Position numbers and translations under genes: made by a program
Part shown: piece after piece, positions 1 through 7,229 of the stretch
How the letters are laid out: each line of letters begins with the position of its first letter
Position numbering within the stretch: position 1 is the stretch's first letter
Origin: CAYXUW01 sp964468375
Lineage (GTDB): Bacteria; Planctomycetota; Phycisphaerae; Sedimentisphaerales; Anaerobacaceae
NCBI GenBank assembly: GCA_964468375.1
Contig: CAYXUW010000074.1
Span: forward strand, 1 to 12,036
DNA length: 12,036 bases
Direction of reading: 5' to 3'
Notes under the pieces: generated by a model
Databases searched by the model: none
Seen by the model: the letters and a program-made list of their open reading frames with translations, nothing else
What the model was told of the DNA's origin: nothing

Positions 1-218
1 AACAACGGTTTTTTCTCTATCGGGTCAGGATTAGCTGAGCACACCTTGTCATAATTTAGCGAATACAATACGCCTTCTATATTCTTACGAACGTAACATC
101 TGCCAAGCTTGCCGTCAGCAATAACGCACCGATGGTTACACAGCTTACACCGAACCTTTTTATCACTGTCCGGTTCCCATAATACTGCCCGCCTCAGATT
201 TTCGCCTCGTGATTCCAT
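1..218 (-). CDS. amrS: AmmeMemoRadiSam system radical SAM enzyme, N-terminal part (runs off left edge)
   Basis: Translating the minus strand from the ATG at 218 gives an uninterrupted 72-codon frame that leaves the window. The peptide begins MESRGENLRRAVLWEP and has a cysteine motif C24-x2-C27-x3-C31-x9-C41 (CKLCNHRC, then GKLGRC). It continues with VLYSLNYDKV and DPIEKKPL. This order of motifs is what I know from the N terminus of the AmrS radical-SAM family, which is related to pyruvate-formate-lyase activating enzymes and is usually encoded with AMMECR1- and Memo-like proteins. The radical-SAM CxxxCxxC loop would lie beyond the left edge, so it cannot be checked here. The start is supported by AGGGG about 10 nt upstream. 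The biochemical reaction is not well established for the family. The gene is transcribed divergently from the membrane protein at 340. Confidence 0.8.
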   Translation of the reverse strand, partial: MESRGENLRRAVLWEPDSDKKVRCKLCNHRCVIADGKLGRCYVRKNIEGVLYSLNYDKVCSANPDPIEKKPL

Positions 219-238
219 GCCTGATTTTCCCCTAAATT

Positions 239-248
239 GAACCGGTTC
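239..248. promoter_or_regulatory. GAACCGGTTC perfect palindrome at the predicted AmrS transcription start
   Basis: This is a ten-base perfect palindrome with no extension of symmetry on either side. It lies 7 nt downstream of the -10 hexamer of the minus-strand promoter, a place where a dimeric repressor would block transcription. It could equally be chance, since no second copy was noticed nearby. Confidence 0.25.
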
Positions 249-255
249 TCTGCAA

Positions 256-284
256 AATATACACAATGAGTCGAATAAAATCAA
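256..284 (-). promoter_or_regulatory. sigma70-like promoter for the leftward AmrS gene
   Basis: On the minus strand TTGATT (284-279) is followed after exactly 17 nt by TATATT (261-256). That gives 4 of 6 and 5 of 6 matches to the -35 and -10 consensus. The predicted start of transcription is near 249, about 31 nt upstream of the ATG at 218, leaving room for the AGGGG ribosome site. The call rests on consensus matching only. Confidence 0.5.
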
Positions 285-339
285 TGTTGCGGGCAATTTA
301 AGCCGATTTGACTCTGTATAACAGTATAGGAGACTTTTT

Positions 340-1176
340 ATGAGCAAATTAGCTAAATCCATTAGGAATTTCATCATCAGAGATATAATTTATATATTAG
401 GCGGTACCGCCGTCATACTTAGCTTCTTGCACGTTTGGGGCAAAATAGATGTCTCCAAGAAAACCATTGATATTACCGTTATACCGAAATCAGCCAATAT
501 CATATTCTACGTTATAGGAATCGGACTGGCATATGCGGTCGGCTATTGTCTTCAGGAAGTCTTCTCTCTGTTGCACATCGTAAAAACTGCAAATTACCTT
601 AAACCCCGGTTCCCCCTAAGATGGCTATACAGATGCCTCTATGGCGAAAAGTGGACAGCCATCTTCCCGGACATCCCAAAAGGACGAAGAAGACGATGGG
701 AAGTAACTAAAAGATTGAGACAGGCAAATATTATAATCAATGAAAAAGCATCTCAAGATGACAAAACACATCTTGAATGGACGGCATCTTTTATTATGGT
801 CTGCACCACACTTGGCCCCTGTGTACTGGTCTCAGGATTGTTACTGCTCTGGAAATGTTTACCCGCTTTTCTTAAAAATAATCCGGAAATCGTCAAAACT
901 CTCGGAGAATACGTTGGAAATTCTTTAGAACTCGCCTTCTTGGCAATTGCAGCCATCATAATGCTGCTTATCCTCACAAAACTCTCTGTGCTTCTAATAC
1001 CGTTCGCTTTTATAGCAATAATTGTCTTCTCCAAAAATCTCACTTTTGATATGGCTCTTGCCGTAAGCGTCATATTAGTCAGTGCAGCTTTGATAGTATT
1101 GGGCTGGCTAAAGGTGCTTGAGCGAATGAAAAACACCGAAGTGCTTTATAACAAACTTCAGGAACACAACCCGTAA
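340..1176 (+). CDS. Multi-spanning membrane protein of unknown function (278 aa)
   Basis: I do not recognise a family. The ATG at 340 has a clear AGGAG (328-332) 7 nt upstream. The protein shows about five or six hydrophobic segments: residues 16-33, 54-75, 151-171, two adjoining stretches within 196-231, and 238-258. Between the second and third lies a basic, probably cytoplasmic loop of about 75 residues that includes KGRRRRW (114-120) and KRLRQ (124-128). The C-terminal tail (259-278) is short and polar. There is no obvious signal peptide, catalytic motif or transporter signature. The gene looks visibly more A/T-rich than the genes to its right. It stands alone on its strand, is divergent from the AmrS gene, and its last 19 bp overlap the end of the convergent dehydrogenase gene. 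It could be a small accessory gene acquired separately. A transporter or a membrane anchor are both possible. Confidence 0.75.
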   Translation: MSKLAKSIRNFIIRDIIYILGGTAVILSFLHVWGKIDVSKKTIDITVIPKSANIIFYVIGIGLAYAVGYCLQEVFSLLHIVKTANYLKPRFPLRWLYRCLYGEKWTAIFPDIPKGRRRRWEVTKRLRQANIIINEKASQDDKTHLEWTASFIMVCTTLGPCVLVSGLLLLWKCLPAFLKNNPEIVKTLGEYVGNSLELAFLAIAAIIMLLILTKLSVLLIPFAFIAIIVFSKNLTFDMALAVSVILVSAALIVLGWLKVLERMKNTEVLYNKLQEHNP

Positions 1177-4040
1177 CTCTCCGCTACAATCTTTATAGGA
1201 TGCACCACAGTCGCCTCGCTTATATGCTCTATCTGCATTTTACATGCGCTGCATTCGGTTAATACATATCTGCTGGTGCATGATTCCAATGCCTTTTTTA
1301 ATCTCGAAGCGATACGGGATGAAAGCTCATAGTTCTTCTTCTGCATACCGAATGTCCCAGCAATCCCGCAGCAGCCAGCATTGAGCTCGGTTATCATAAC
1401 AGAACAAAGTCTTCTCAGAAGCTCGACACCTGCCTTTCCGCCGCCAATCGCATACAAATGACAGGGCTGATGATAAACAAAACCGCGTGATACTGGATTC
1501 TTAACGGGCTTTAGCTTATTTTGCTCAAATAAATCCAAAAGATAACCCATCAACTCATACGTATTCTCCGAAACAAGCTGCGCATCTTCCCCGGCAACAT
1601 AATGCCTCAATTCCTGCTTCAGACACAAGGTGGCACTCGGTTCTGAGCACACTATCTTATATCCATCTCTGACCGCTTTAATCAAATGCTTTACACTGTA
1701 AGATAAATCCTTGCGCGCCAGTTTCACATCACCATATACAATCGCCGGCAGTGGCGCAGGCCGCTGCTTCGGCAAAATAACCTCGATACCGTTATGCTGT
1801 AAAACTTCCAGAACCGCAAAACCTAATTCGTGGTCATTGTAATTCGCATACGTATCTACAAAATACACAATCCTATCAACCGGCGGCTCTATCTTCGCAC
1901 AGGCCTTTAGATATTTTTGTCCTGCTTTCAAAAATGACCTGCCCCCAAATGAAGGCATATTCCTTCGCCGGTCTATACCTGAAAATCTCTCTAAAAACCA
2001 CTTGAAAATTGACAGCCACATAAAGAAATCTGAAACCGGTGAAAAAATATTGCCTAACATACTGAGATACCGATTGTGACTCAGCGCAAGTTCCGCATGC
2101 CTTAACCCCCGCCGCTTCACATATTCTGCTCTCGCCGTTGCCATCAGCTTGGAAATATCAACCCCCGCCGGACACTCCCGCGAGCACGCCTTGCAGTTAA
2201 CACACAAATCCAAAAATTTCCTGAACTCCGGCGATTCGAAATCTTTTTTCTCCAACTGCCCCGTCGCCCATAATCGAAGTATATTCGCCTTCGCCCGAGA
2301 ACTGCCTAACTCTTCACCCACCTCCCGGAACACGGGGCACATCCGCAAATCAGATTCCCTGCTCAAACAAATCCCGCACCCGCTACACCGTTCAATTTCC
2401 GAGCGAAGTTCATCCTCTTCAAAATACAAATCTGTTTTGAGCCGCCTCGGTATCCAGTTATGTCCAGCCCGCAAATTCTTAATCATAATATCAGCATCGT
2501 CGCTGATGATTTTACCGGGATTCATCACTCCATTGGGGTCGAATATATTCTTAACCACCCGAAGCAGTTCATAAAACTCATCGCCGTATTGTCTACATAA
2601 AAAGGCGGCCCTTACCAGCCCGCTCGCGTGCTCGCCGCTTATTGACCCACCAAGCGACCAAGCAAGCTCGAAAACATCGTTCGCAATCGAGCGCATTTTC
2701 TCCACCTCTGCTAGATTACCCAAATCCAGGTATGGACGGATATGAAGCTCACCGTCGCCGGCATGACCATAAAAGGACATCGTAATATCATAACGCCTGC
2801 CGACTTCCTGCAGACCTGAAATATACTCCGCCAACCGTTTGTTTCCTACCGAAACATCTTCAATAAACGGAATCGGATGCTTTCTCCCTTTTTTTCTCTC
2901 GAGCAGCGCCGCAGCATCTTTGCGCGACTTCCATAATCTCTTCTGCTGCTCCTGCCCTAAAATAGTCTTACGCCTGCACGCCAATACCTCAACTTTCGAA
3001 TCGGCAGCTTCTATTTTCTCTTTCACCTGCTCATCCGTATCGCCGATATGCTCAACCAAAAGAACAGCAGTCCTATCAGCGGGCAAAACATCCCTGTATT
3101 CAGGCCGTGCCTCAATCACCATATCAATCAAAGTCCTGTCCATCAACTCACACGCCGATGCCCCGCTGGCGACAATAATCGGCACAGCCGTTGCCATCTT
3201 TTCGAAAGAATCAAATTCAAGCTGCAACAGCCCCTTCGCCTTCGGCACCGCAACTGCTCGAAGCTTGATTTTCGTAAAAACACACAACGTCCCCTCTGAC
3301 CCTGCCAGCAACCGAGCCAAATCTATCCTACCATTATGACAAGCTCCAGCTATCGAATAGCCGCTGCGATTCCTGTCTGTTTTAGGCAGTGCTTTCTCTA
3401 TTACCGCTTCCTTGCCTGAAAGAACCGATTCGCATTGCTCTGCAATCGAAGCAAGCTTCTCATTCTCTTCTTTCTCCGGGTCTAAATCATTTTTGAACTC
3501 AACAATACTGCCATCGGCCAGAACCGCCTCAACACTTTCCACGTAGTCTCCGATATAACCGTATTCAAGTGAATGAGCACCCGTGGCATTATTAGCAACA
3601 CAGCCCCCTACCGTCGCCCTGTTACTGCTCGACGGGTCAGGCCCGACTTTTCTGCTGTAATCCGCCAGAAAATCATTCAAGTCATCCAGCACCACGCCTG
3701 GTTCACACATCACAGCCGCTCCATCGTCCTCCACATTGAGAATCTCATTCATATACCGTCTCATATCAAAAACTATCCCGCTGCAAAGCGACTCGCCTGC
3801 CACTCCGCTGCCCGCGCCGCGAGCAACTACCGGTATGCCGTGAGCACTGGCATATTTTACAACAGCCGCTACGTCCGCAACGTCACGAGGCGCAACAACA
3901 TATTTGGGGATTATCTGATAGATGCTTGCATCGCAAGCGTAAGCGGCTCTGTGCAGTATGTCAGCGAAAACATCTCCCCGCACAACCCTGGCTAAATCGC
4001 CCGCGACATCGTCGATTCTCTCACGCATCGCCTTTATCAT
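1158..4040 (-). CDS. FAD-binding and (4Fe-4S) dehydrogenase, GlcD-GlcF / D-lactate dehydrogenase-like fusion
   Basis: A 960-residue oxidoreductase, probably oxidising a 2-hydroxy acid such as D-lactate or glycolate and passing electrons through iron-sulfur clusters. Residues about 45-185 form the FAD_binding_4 (VAO/PCMH-fold) domain with RGAGSGVAGES (74-84) and GPDPSSSNRATVGGCVANN (133-151). Residues about 265-515 form the FAD-oxidase C-terminal domain, with YGHAGDGELHIRP at 424-436 and SGEHASG at 468-474. Two ferredoxin-type cluster motifs follow: C552, C555, C558, C568 and C613, C616, C619, C623. The C-terminal third is GlcF/heterodisulfide-reductase-like, with PCH at 859-861, NAGCCGIAGTFG at 887-898 and TECSAC at 928-933. 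The first CCG-type half (725-815) has RPAPLPA where homologues I know carry a Cys pair. The start ATG overlaps the stop of the upstream ATPase gene (ATGA), so translation is probably coupled. The substrate cannot be fixed from sequence. Confidence 0.88.
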   Translation of the reverse strand: MIKAMRERIDDVAGDLARVVRGDVFADILHRAAYACDASIYQIIPKYVVAPRDVADVAAVVKYASAHGIPVVARGAGSGVAGESLCSGIVFDMRRYMNEILNVEDDGAAVMCEPGVVLDDLNDFLADYSRKVGPDPSSSNRATVGGCVANNATGAHSLEYGYIGDYVESVEAVLADGSIVEFKNDLDPEKEENEKLASIAEQCESVLSGKEAVIEKALPKTDRNRSGYSIAGACHNGRIDLARLLAGSEGTLCVFTKIKLRAVAVPKAKGLLQLEFDSFEKMATAVPIIVASGASACELMDRTLIDMVIEARPEYRDVLPADRTAVLLVEHIGDTDEQVKEKIEAADSKVEVLACRRKTILGQEQQKRLWKSRKDAAALLERKKGRKHPIPFIEDVSVGNKRLAEYISGLQEVGRRYDITMSFYGHAGDGELHIRPYLDLGNLAEVEKMRSIANDVFELAWSLGGSISGEHASGLVRAAFLCRQYGDEFYELLRVVKNIFDPNGVMNPGKIISDDADIMIKNLRAGHNWIPRRLKTDLYFEEDELRSEIERCSGCGICLSRESDLRMCPVFREVGEELGSSRAKANILRLWATGQLEKKDFESPEFRKFLDLCVNCKACSRECPAGVDISKLMATARAEYVKRRGLRHAELALSHNRYLSMLGNIFSPVSDFFMWLSIFKWFLERFSGIDRRRNMPSFGGRSFLKAGQKYLKACAKIEPPVDRIVYFVDTYANYNDHELGFAVLEVLQHNGIEVILPKQRPAPLPAIVYGDVKLARKDLSYSVKHLIKAVRDGYKIVCSEPSATLCLKQELRHYVAGEDAQLVSENTYELMGYLLDLFEQNKLKPVKNPVSRGFVYHQPCHLYAIGGGKAGVELLRRLCSVMITELNAGCCGIAGTFGMQKKNYELSSRIASRLKKALESCTSRYVLTECSACKMQIEHISEATVVHPIKIVAESYGLCS

Positions 4041-4894
4041 TCTTCAAAATCACGAGGCAGGAATTGAGCAGGAGAAATACCACCGCTTGAACGCAGCACC
4101 GCAAGGTCTTCTTCATCAATCTGGCCGGTGATAAATTGTTGAACCACAGGATGTGAATGGTTACGAATATAGTCGGAATCGCCGTCGGCGATTATCTTGC
4201 CGTTATGTAGCATAATGATACGGTCCGCTATCTTATAAGCGCTTGTCATATCATGGGTAACAGCAATCGTCGTCGCGCCGAGCTCTCTTTGAAGCTTCAA
4301 AATAAGCTCATTGATTGTATCTGCACGAATAGGATCCAACCCCGTCGTCGGTTCATCATACAAAATCACTTCCGGATTCAGTGCAATAGCCCTTGCCAGC
4401 GCCACTCTTTTTTTCTGGCCGCCGGAAAGATTGGCAGGATAATAATTCTGAAACCCGTCAAGACCAACCATTGCCAGCTTCGCCCTGACAACCTCACTGA
4501 TTTTCTTCCAATCGACTGCCTTATAATGCTGGACTATCGGAAACATTATATTCTCGGCGACATTAAGACTGTCAAAAAGCGCCCCCCCTTGAAAAAGAAA
4601 ACCGTAATGGGTGCGTATCTTATTTAATTCCCTCTCGGCCAGATTATCGATTCGCTTGTTCTTAAAATAAACCTCGCCCGAGCTCGGCCTGAGCAGTGCT
4701 ATGAGATTTTTTATCAAAACAGTCTTGCCGCAACCGCTCGGCCCAATCACCACCGTCGTTTTGCCTTTCTCTACCGACAGAGAAATATCATCCAGAACAA
4801 CATTATCACCGAACTGCTTAGTAAGATTCCTGACAACGATTATACCATTACTAGCCCCCGCTGCTGCCCCTTTACTTTCTGCTGACTTTTCCAC
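4037..4894 (-). CDS. mlaF: MlaF-type ABC transporter ATP-binding protein
   Basis: A 285-residue ATPase that would energise lipid transport across the envelope together with the MlaE-like permease encoded just upstream. All nucleotide-binding elements are visible: Walker A GPSGCGKT (51-58), Q-loop Q102 within FLFQGGALFDSL, signature LSGGQ (156-160), Walker B VILYDE (176-181), D-loop GLD (185-187) and switch H214. The FQGGALFDSL segment and the TTGLDP stretch are typical of the MlaF/Ttg2A branch rather than of general importers. The C-terminal tail after about 245 (HPVVQQFITGQ) also fits this branch. The only in-frame start that keeps the domain is GTG at 4894, because a TGA stop lies two codons upstream. 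Its ribosome site is weak, so coupling to mlaE, which ends 20 nt upstream, is likely. It overlaps the dehydrogenase gene by 4 nt. Confidence 0.88.
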   Translation of the reverse strand: MEKSAESKGAAAGASNGIIVVRNLTKQFGDNVVLDDISLSVEKGKTTVVIGPSGCGKTVLIKNLIALLRPSSGEVYFKNKRIDNLAERELNKIRTHYGFLFQGGALFDSLNVAENIMFPIVQHYKAVDWKKISEVVRAKLAMVGLDGFQNYYPANLSGGQKKRVALARAIALNPEVILYDEPTTGLDPIRADTINELILKLQRELGATTIAVTHDMTSAYKIADRIIMLHNGKIIADGDSDYIRNHSHPVVQQFITGQIDEEDLAVLRSSGGISPAQFLPRDFEE

Positions 4895-4914
4895 TCTTAC
4901 TCACGCACTTTCTG

Positions 4915-5724
4915 TCATACCAGAGTTCTAACCGGCCAAAAAGTATTGTAAAACGCTTTGAAAAACACCGCCAGTGCAAAATCAAGCGCCAATATAGAAA
5001 TAAAACTGCTCACAAAGGCCTCCGTGCACGCCTGACCCACCCCATGCGCACCTTCCTTGCATGTAAAGCCCTTATAACAGCTGATTACCGCGATAGCACC
5101 GCCGAAGAAAAAACCTTTTACAACACCGACAAGCACATCCCACAACTCAACGCCGGAAGCACTAAAACTCCAATAACCCTCACTGTTAATCCCGAACTGC
5201 ATAACCCCGACGAAATAACCGCCCAGCACGCCGAGCAAATCCGCATATATAATCAACGCCGGTGTAAGAAGCAGGCACGCCATAAACCGCGGCGCAACCA
5301 GGTACCTTAGCGGGTCTACACCCATACTTTTGACCGCATCTATTTGCTCGGTAACATTCATCGTTCCTAATTCCGCCGTTAAGGCCCCGCCGACCCGACC
5401 CGCCAGCATCACCGCCGCAAGAACAGGACCCAATTCTTTAACAACTGAAATGTTAATCAAAACCCCAAGGTGTTCTTCGAGCCCCATACCTGCAAGCTGG
5501 TCATACGCCTGAACCGCCAGTATCATCCCTACAAATGCTCCTGTTATCATCACAATCGGCACACTGTGAACACCGATTAAATTCATCTGTGTCCATATCA
5601 AAGGATATGTTCTTGCCCTGACTATGCTCCAGTTGGATGCCAATACCGCCCGCCAAGCAAACCTGCCGAACCGACCTATATTATTCACATCCTCTATGGC
5701 TCTGGCTCCGATTGCACTAATCAT
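4915..5724 (-). CDS. mlaE: MlaE-type ABC transporter permease
   Basis: A 269-residue inner-membrane permease of the MlaE family (PF02405), the membrane half of the lipid transporter whose ATPase follows. The family signature is clear: TGAFVGMILAVQAY (61-74), then KELGPVLAAVMLAGRVGGAL (96-115) running into TAELGTMNVTEQIDA (116-130). Further hydrophobic segments lie at about 147-175, 197-217 and 237-256. The length is normal for the family. The frame can be extended to a TTG at 5739, but I place the start at the ATG at 5724 because GGAGAGA (5737-5731) sits 6 nt before it. It is the first gene of a three-gene minus-strand operon. No MlaD-type substrate-binding protein follows within the operon as seen here, which is unusual, since mlaD normally sits next to mlaE and mlaF. 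Confidence 0.88.
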   Translation of the reverse strand: MISAIGARAIEDVNNIGRFGRFAWRAVLASNWSIVRARTYPLIWTQMNLIGVHSVPIVMITGAFVGMILAVQAYDQLAGMGLEEHLGVLINISVVKELGPVLAAVMLAGRVGGALTAELGTMNVTEQIDAVKSMGVDPLRYLVAPRFMACLLLTPALIIYADLLGVLGGYFVGVMQFGINSEGYWSFSASGVELWDVLVGVVKGFFFGGAIAVISCYKGFTCKEGAHGVGQACTEAFVSSFISILALDFALAVFFKAFYNTFWPVRTLV

Positions 5725-5730
5725 AATTTT

Positions 5731-5737
5731 TCTCTCC
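5731..5737 (-). promoter_or_regulatory. Ribosome binding site fixing the mlaE start
   Basis: GGAGAGA on the minus strand, with 6 nt between it and the ATG at 5724. It lies just inside the longer TTG-initiated reading, so the ATG is the better start. Confidence 0.65.
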
Positions 5738-5771
5738 AAAATGTCTTTTAACGAAAAATTCCCACACCTTA

Positions 5772-5800
5772 CTTTTAACCACCTTAGAGTCCTTTGTCAA
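5772..5800 (-). promoter_or_regulatory. sigma70-like promoter of the mlaE-mlaF-dehydrogenase operon
   Basis: On the minus strand a perfect TTGACA (5800-5795) is followed after 17 nt by TAAAAG (5777-5772), a 4 of 6 match to the -10 box. Transcription would start near 5765 and leave a leader of about 40 nt before the mlaE ATG. The rest of the 5725-5972 intergenic region shows no other clear gene or hairpin. Confidence 0.55.
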
Positions 5801-5886
5801 GCAGCCATTCCGAGCATTGACGAAACAAAAATTGCATTCCAGACCTTTCTGCCGGCCTGCATCGCAACTCAGCACATTTATTGAGC

Positions 5887-5915
5887 TTGACTTTTATCAT
5901 TATATTGAATAAAGA
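5887..5915 (+). promoter_or_regulatory. Possible weak promoter for the GH10-GH9 pair
   Basis: TTGACT (5887-5892) is a good -35 match, but the hexamer 17 nt further (TAAAGA, 5910-5915) matches the -10 consensus at only three positions. It is the best candidate in the space upstream of the GH10 gene, and it faces away from the divergent mla promoter. A sigma factor with other preferences cannot be excluded. Confidence 0.25.
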
Positions 5916-5972
5916 TAAGGACCCTGCTGGCAAATAGAAATAATGGCCAAATGTAGATAAGGAGCACAGATT

Positions 5973-7229
5973 ATGAAGGCAAAGTCGATATTTTTACCTC
6001 CGTTTATAATTACATTTTTCGTCCCCGCCTGCCTCGCTCAGGATGATATTTCAGCAAAGATAACGCCGGCTGCAATAGACGCTCGTATTGCGGAAATCCG
6101 AATGGGCGATATCATAGTAAGAACCAAACCCGGTGCTGTCGTTGAGGTCCAGCAGGTTCGCCACGAATTTCTGTTCGGCACCGCTATTGGGGACCACCTC
6201 CCAGAAAACAGCGACAACGCTATGTCGCCCAAAGACAGAAAGATGTTTCTGAAGATCTTAAGCGAAAACTTCAACTACGCCGTTCACGAAAACGCCCTGA
6301 AATGGTATGACTGCGAAGCTGAAGAAAACGTTATCGACTATTACAGGGCCGACAGAATATGGGAAATCTGCAACGAACTTAATATCCCGATGCGGGGCCA
6401 CTGCATATTCTGGGAGAAAGATAAATACATTATGTCCTGGCTGAATAAGCTCAATAACGACCAGCTCCGCGCAGCGGTTCACCGCAGGGCGATTGACGTT
6501 ACTAAACATTTCAAAGGCCGCATCACTGAATTCGACCTCAACAACGAAATGGTTCAAGGCAATTTCTTCCGACGCCGCCTCGGCTACGGTATTGTCAACG
6601 AAATGGCATATATGGCCAAGGCAGGCAACCCGGATATTACACTGTTCGTAAATGACTACGGCATCCTTGTCGAGGGTGGCTACAACGCCGGCGCTTACAT
6701 AAACCAAATCGAGAACTTCCTCGCAACCGGCGTCCCTATCGGAGGCATCGGCTGTCAGGGGCATTTTGTTGCCACAAAACCGGCTGCTGGGAAAGCCCCT
6801 ACTACCCCTGAGGATGTCCAGAAAACCCTCGATAAACTTGCAGAATTCAATTTGCCGATTAAAATTACCGAATGCCTTTTCGACGGAGCCGACGAACAAG
6901 CCAAGGCCGATGCACTTCAGATGTTTTTCCCGATTTGCTTCGCCCACCCGAATGTCGAAGCCATTATAATGTGGTGCTTCTGGGAGCAGGACCACTGGAT
7001 GCCGCATACCGCTATGTGGAAAAAAGACTGGACGCCTACTCCACAGGCATTGGCCTACCGCGATCTTGTATTTAACAAATGGTGGACTAAGACATCCGGC
7101 AAAGCTGACAAGGATGGAACATTCAAAACTGATGCTTTCTACGGCGATTATATAATCACCTCAAATGGAGTGCAGAAAAAAGTAACCCTACGCAAGAAAG
7201 ATAAATCAATTCAAGTGAATTTTGAATGA
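5973..7229 (+). CDS. Secreted GH10 family glycoside hydrolase (endo-1,4-beta-xylanase family)
   Basis: A 418-residue exported enzyme expected to cut the beta-1,4 backbone of xylan. The first 22 residues form a signal peptide (hydrophobic stretch ending ACLA-Q). A short beta module (about 40-75, IRMGDIIVRTKPGAVVEV) precedes the barrel, as in many planctomycete-type GH10 proteins. The GH10 active-site set can be followed: ENALKW (N107, K110), RGHCIFW (H143, W147), NNE with the acid/base E192, CQGHF (Q262, H264), ITE with the nucleophile E300, and tryptophans 334 and 337. Positions after W147 read EKD instead of the common HxQ, so subsite preferences may differ. Residues about 372-418 form a small C-terminal extension. 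AAGGAG (5959-5964) lies 8 nt before the ATG. The stop overlaps the start of the GH9 gene by 4 nt, indicating co-translation. Exact substrate is inferred from family only. Confidence 0.85.
   Translation: MKAKSIFLPPFIITFFVPACLAQDDISAKITPAAIDARIAEIRMGDIIVRTKPGAVVEVQQVRHEFLFGTAIGDHLPENSDNAMSPKDRKMFLKILSENFNYAVHENALKWYDCEAEENVIDYYRADRIWEICNELNIPMRGHCIFWEKDKYIMSWLNKLNNDQLRAAVHRRAIDVTKHFKGRITEFDLNNEMVQGNFFRRRLGYGIVNEMAYMAKAGNPDITLFVNDYGILVEGGYNAGAYINQIENFLATGVPIGGIGCQGHFVATKPAAGKAPTTPEDVQKTLDKLAEFNLPIKITECLFDGADEQAKADALQMFFPICFAHPNVEAIIMWCFWEQDHWMPHTAMWKKDWTPTPQALAYRDLVFNKWWTKTSGKADKDGTFKTDAFYGDYIITSNGVQKKVTLRKKDKSIQVNFE

Noticed and set aside
753..1136. A 127-codon minus-strand frame opposite the 278-residue membrane protein
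   Set aside because: The plus-strand gene has a clear AGGAG ribosome site and coherent membrane segments. The antisense peptide has neither.
2149..4627. Several plus-strand frames of 83 to 166 codons opposite the dehydrogenase and mlaF genes
   Set aside because: Their peptides are Ser/Arg/His-rich shadows of well-conserved minus-strand genes, without ribosome sites or recognisable motifs.
5725..5739. TTG at 5739 as the start of mlaE
   Set aside because: The GGAGAGA ribosome site lies inside that extension and is correctly spaced for the ATG at 5724.
5624..5884. An 86-codon plus-strand frame over the mlaE start and its promoter
   Set aside because: It overlaps the conserved permease N terminus and the TTGACA-N17-TAAAAG promoter, and the peptide shows no recognisable feature.
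6258..7007. A long open frame of 249 codons on the minus strand opposite the GH10 gene
   Set aside because: It lies entirely antisense to a gene with intact catalytic motifs, shows no domain, and is explained by codon bias on the opposite strand.
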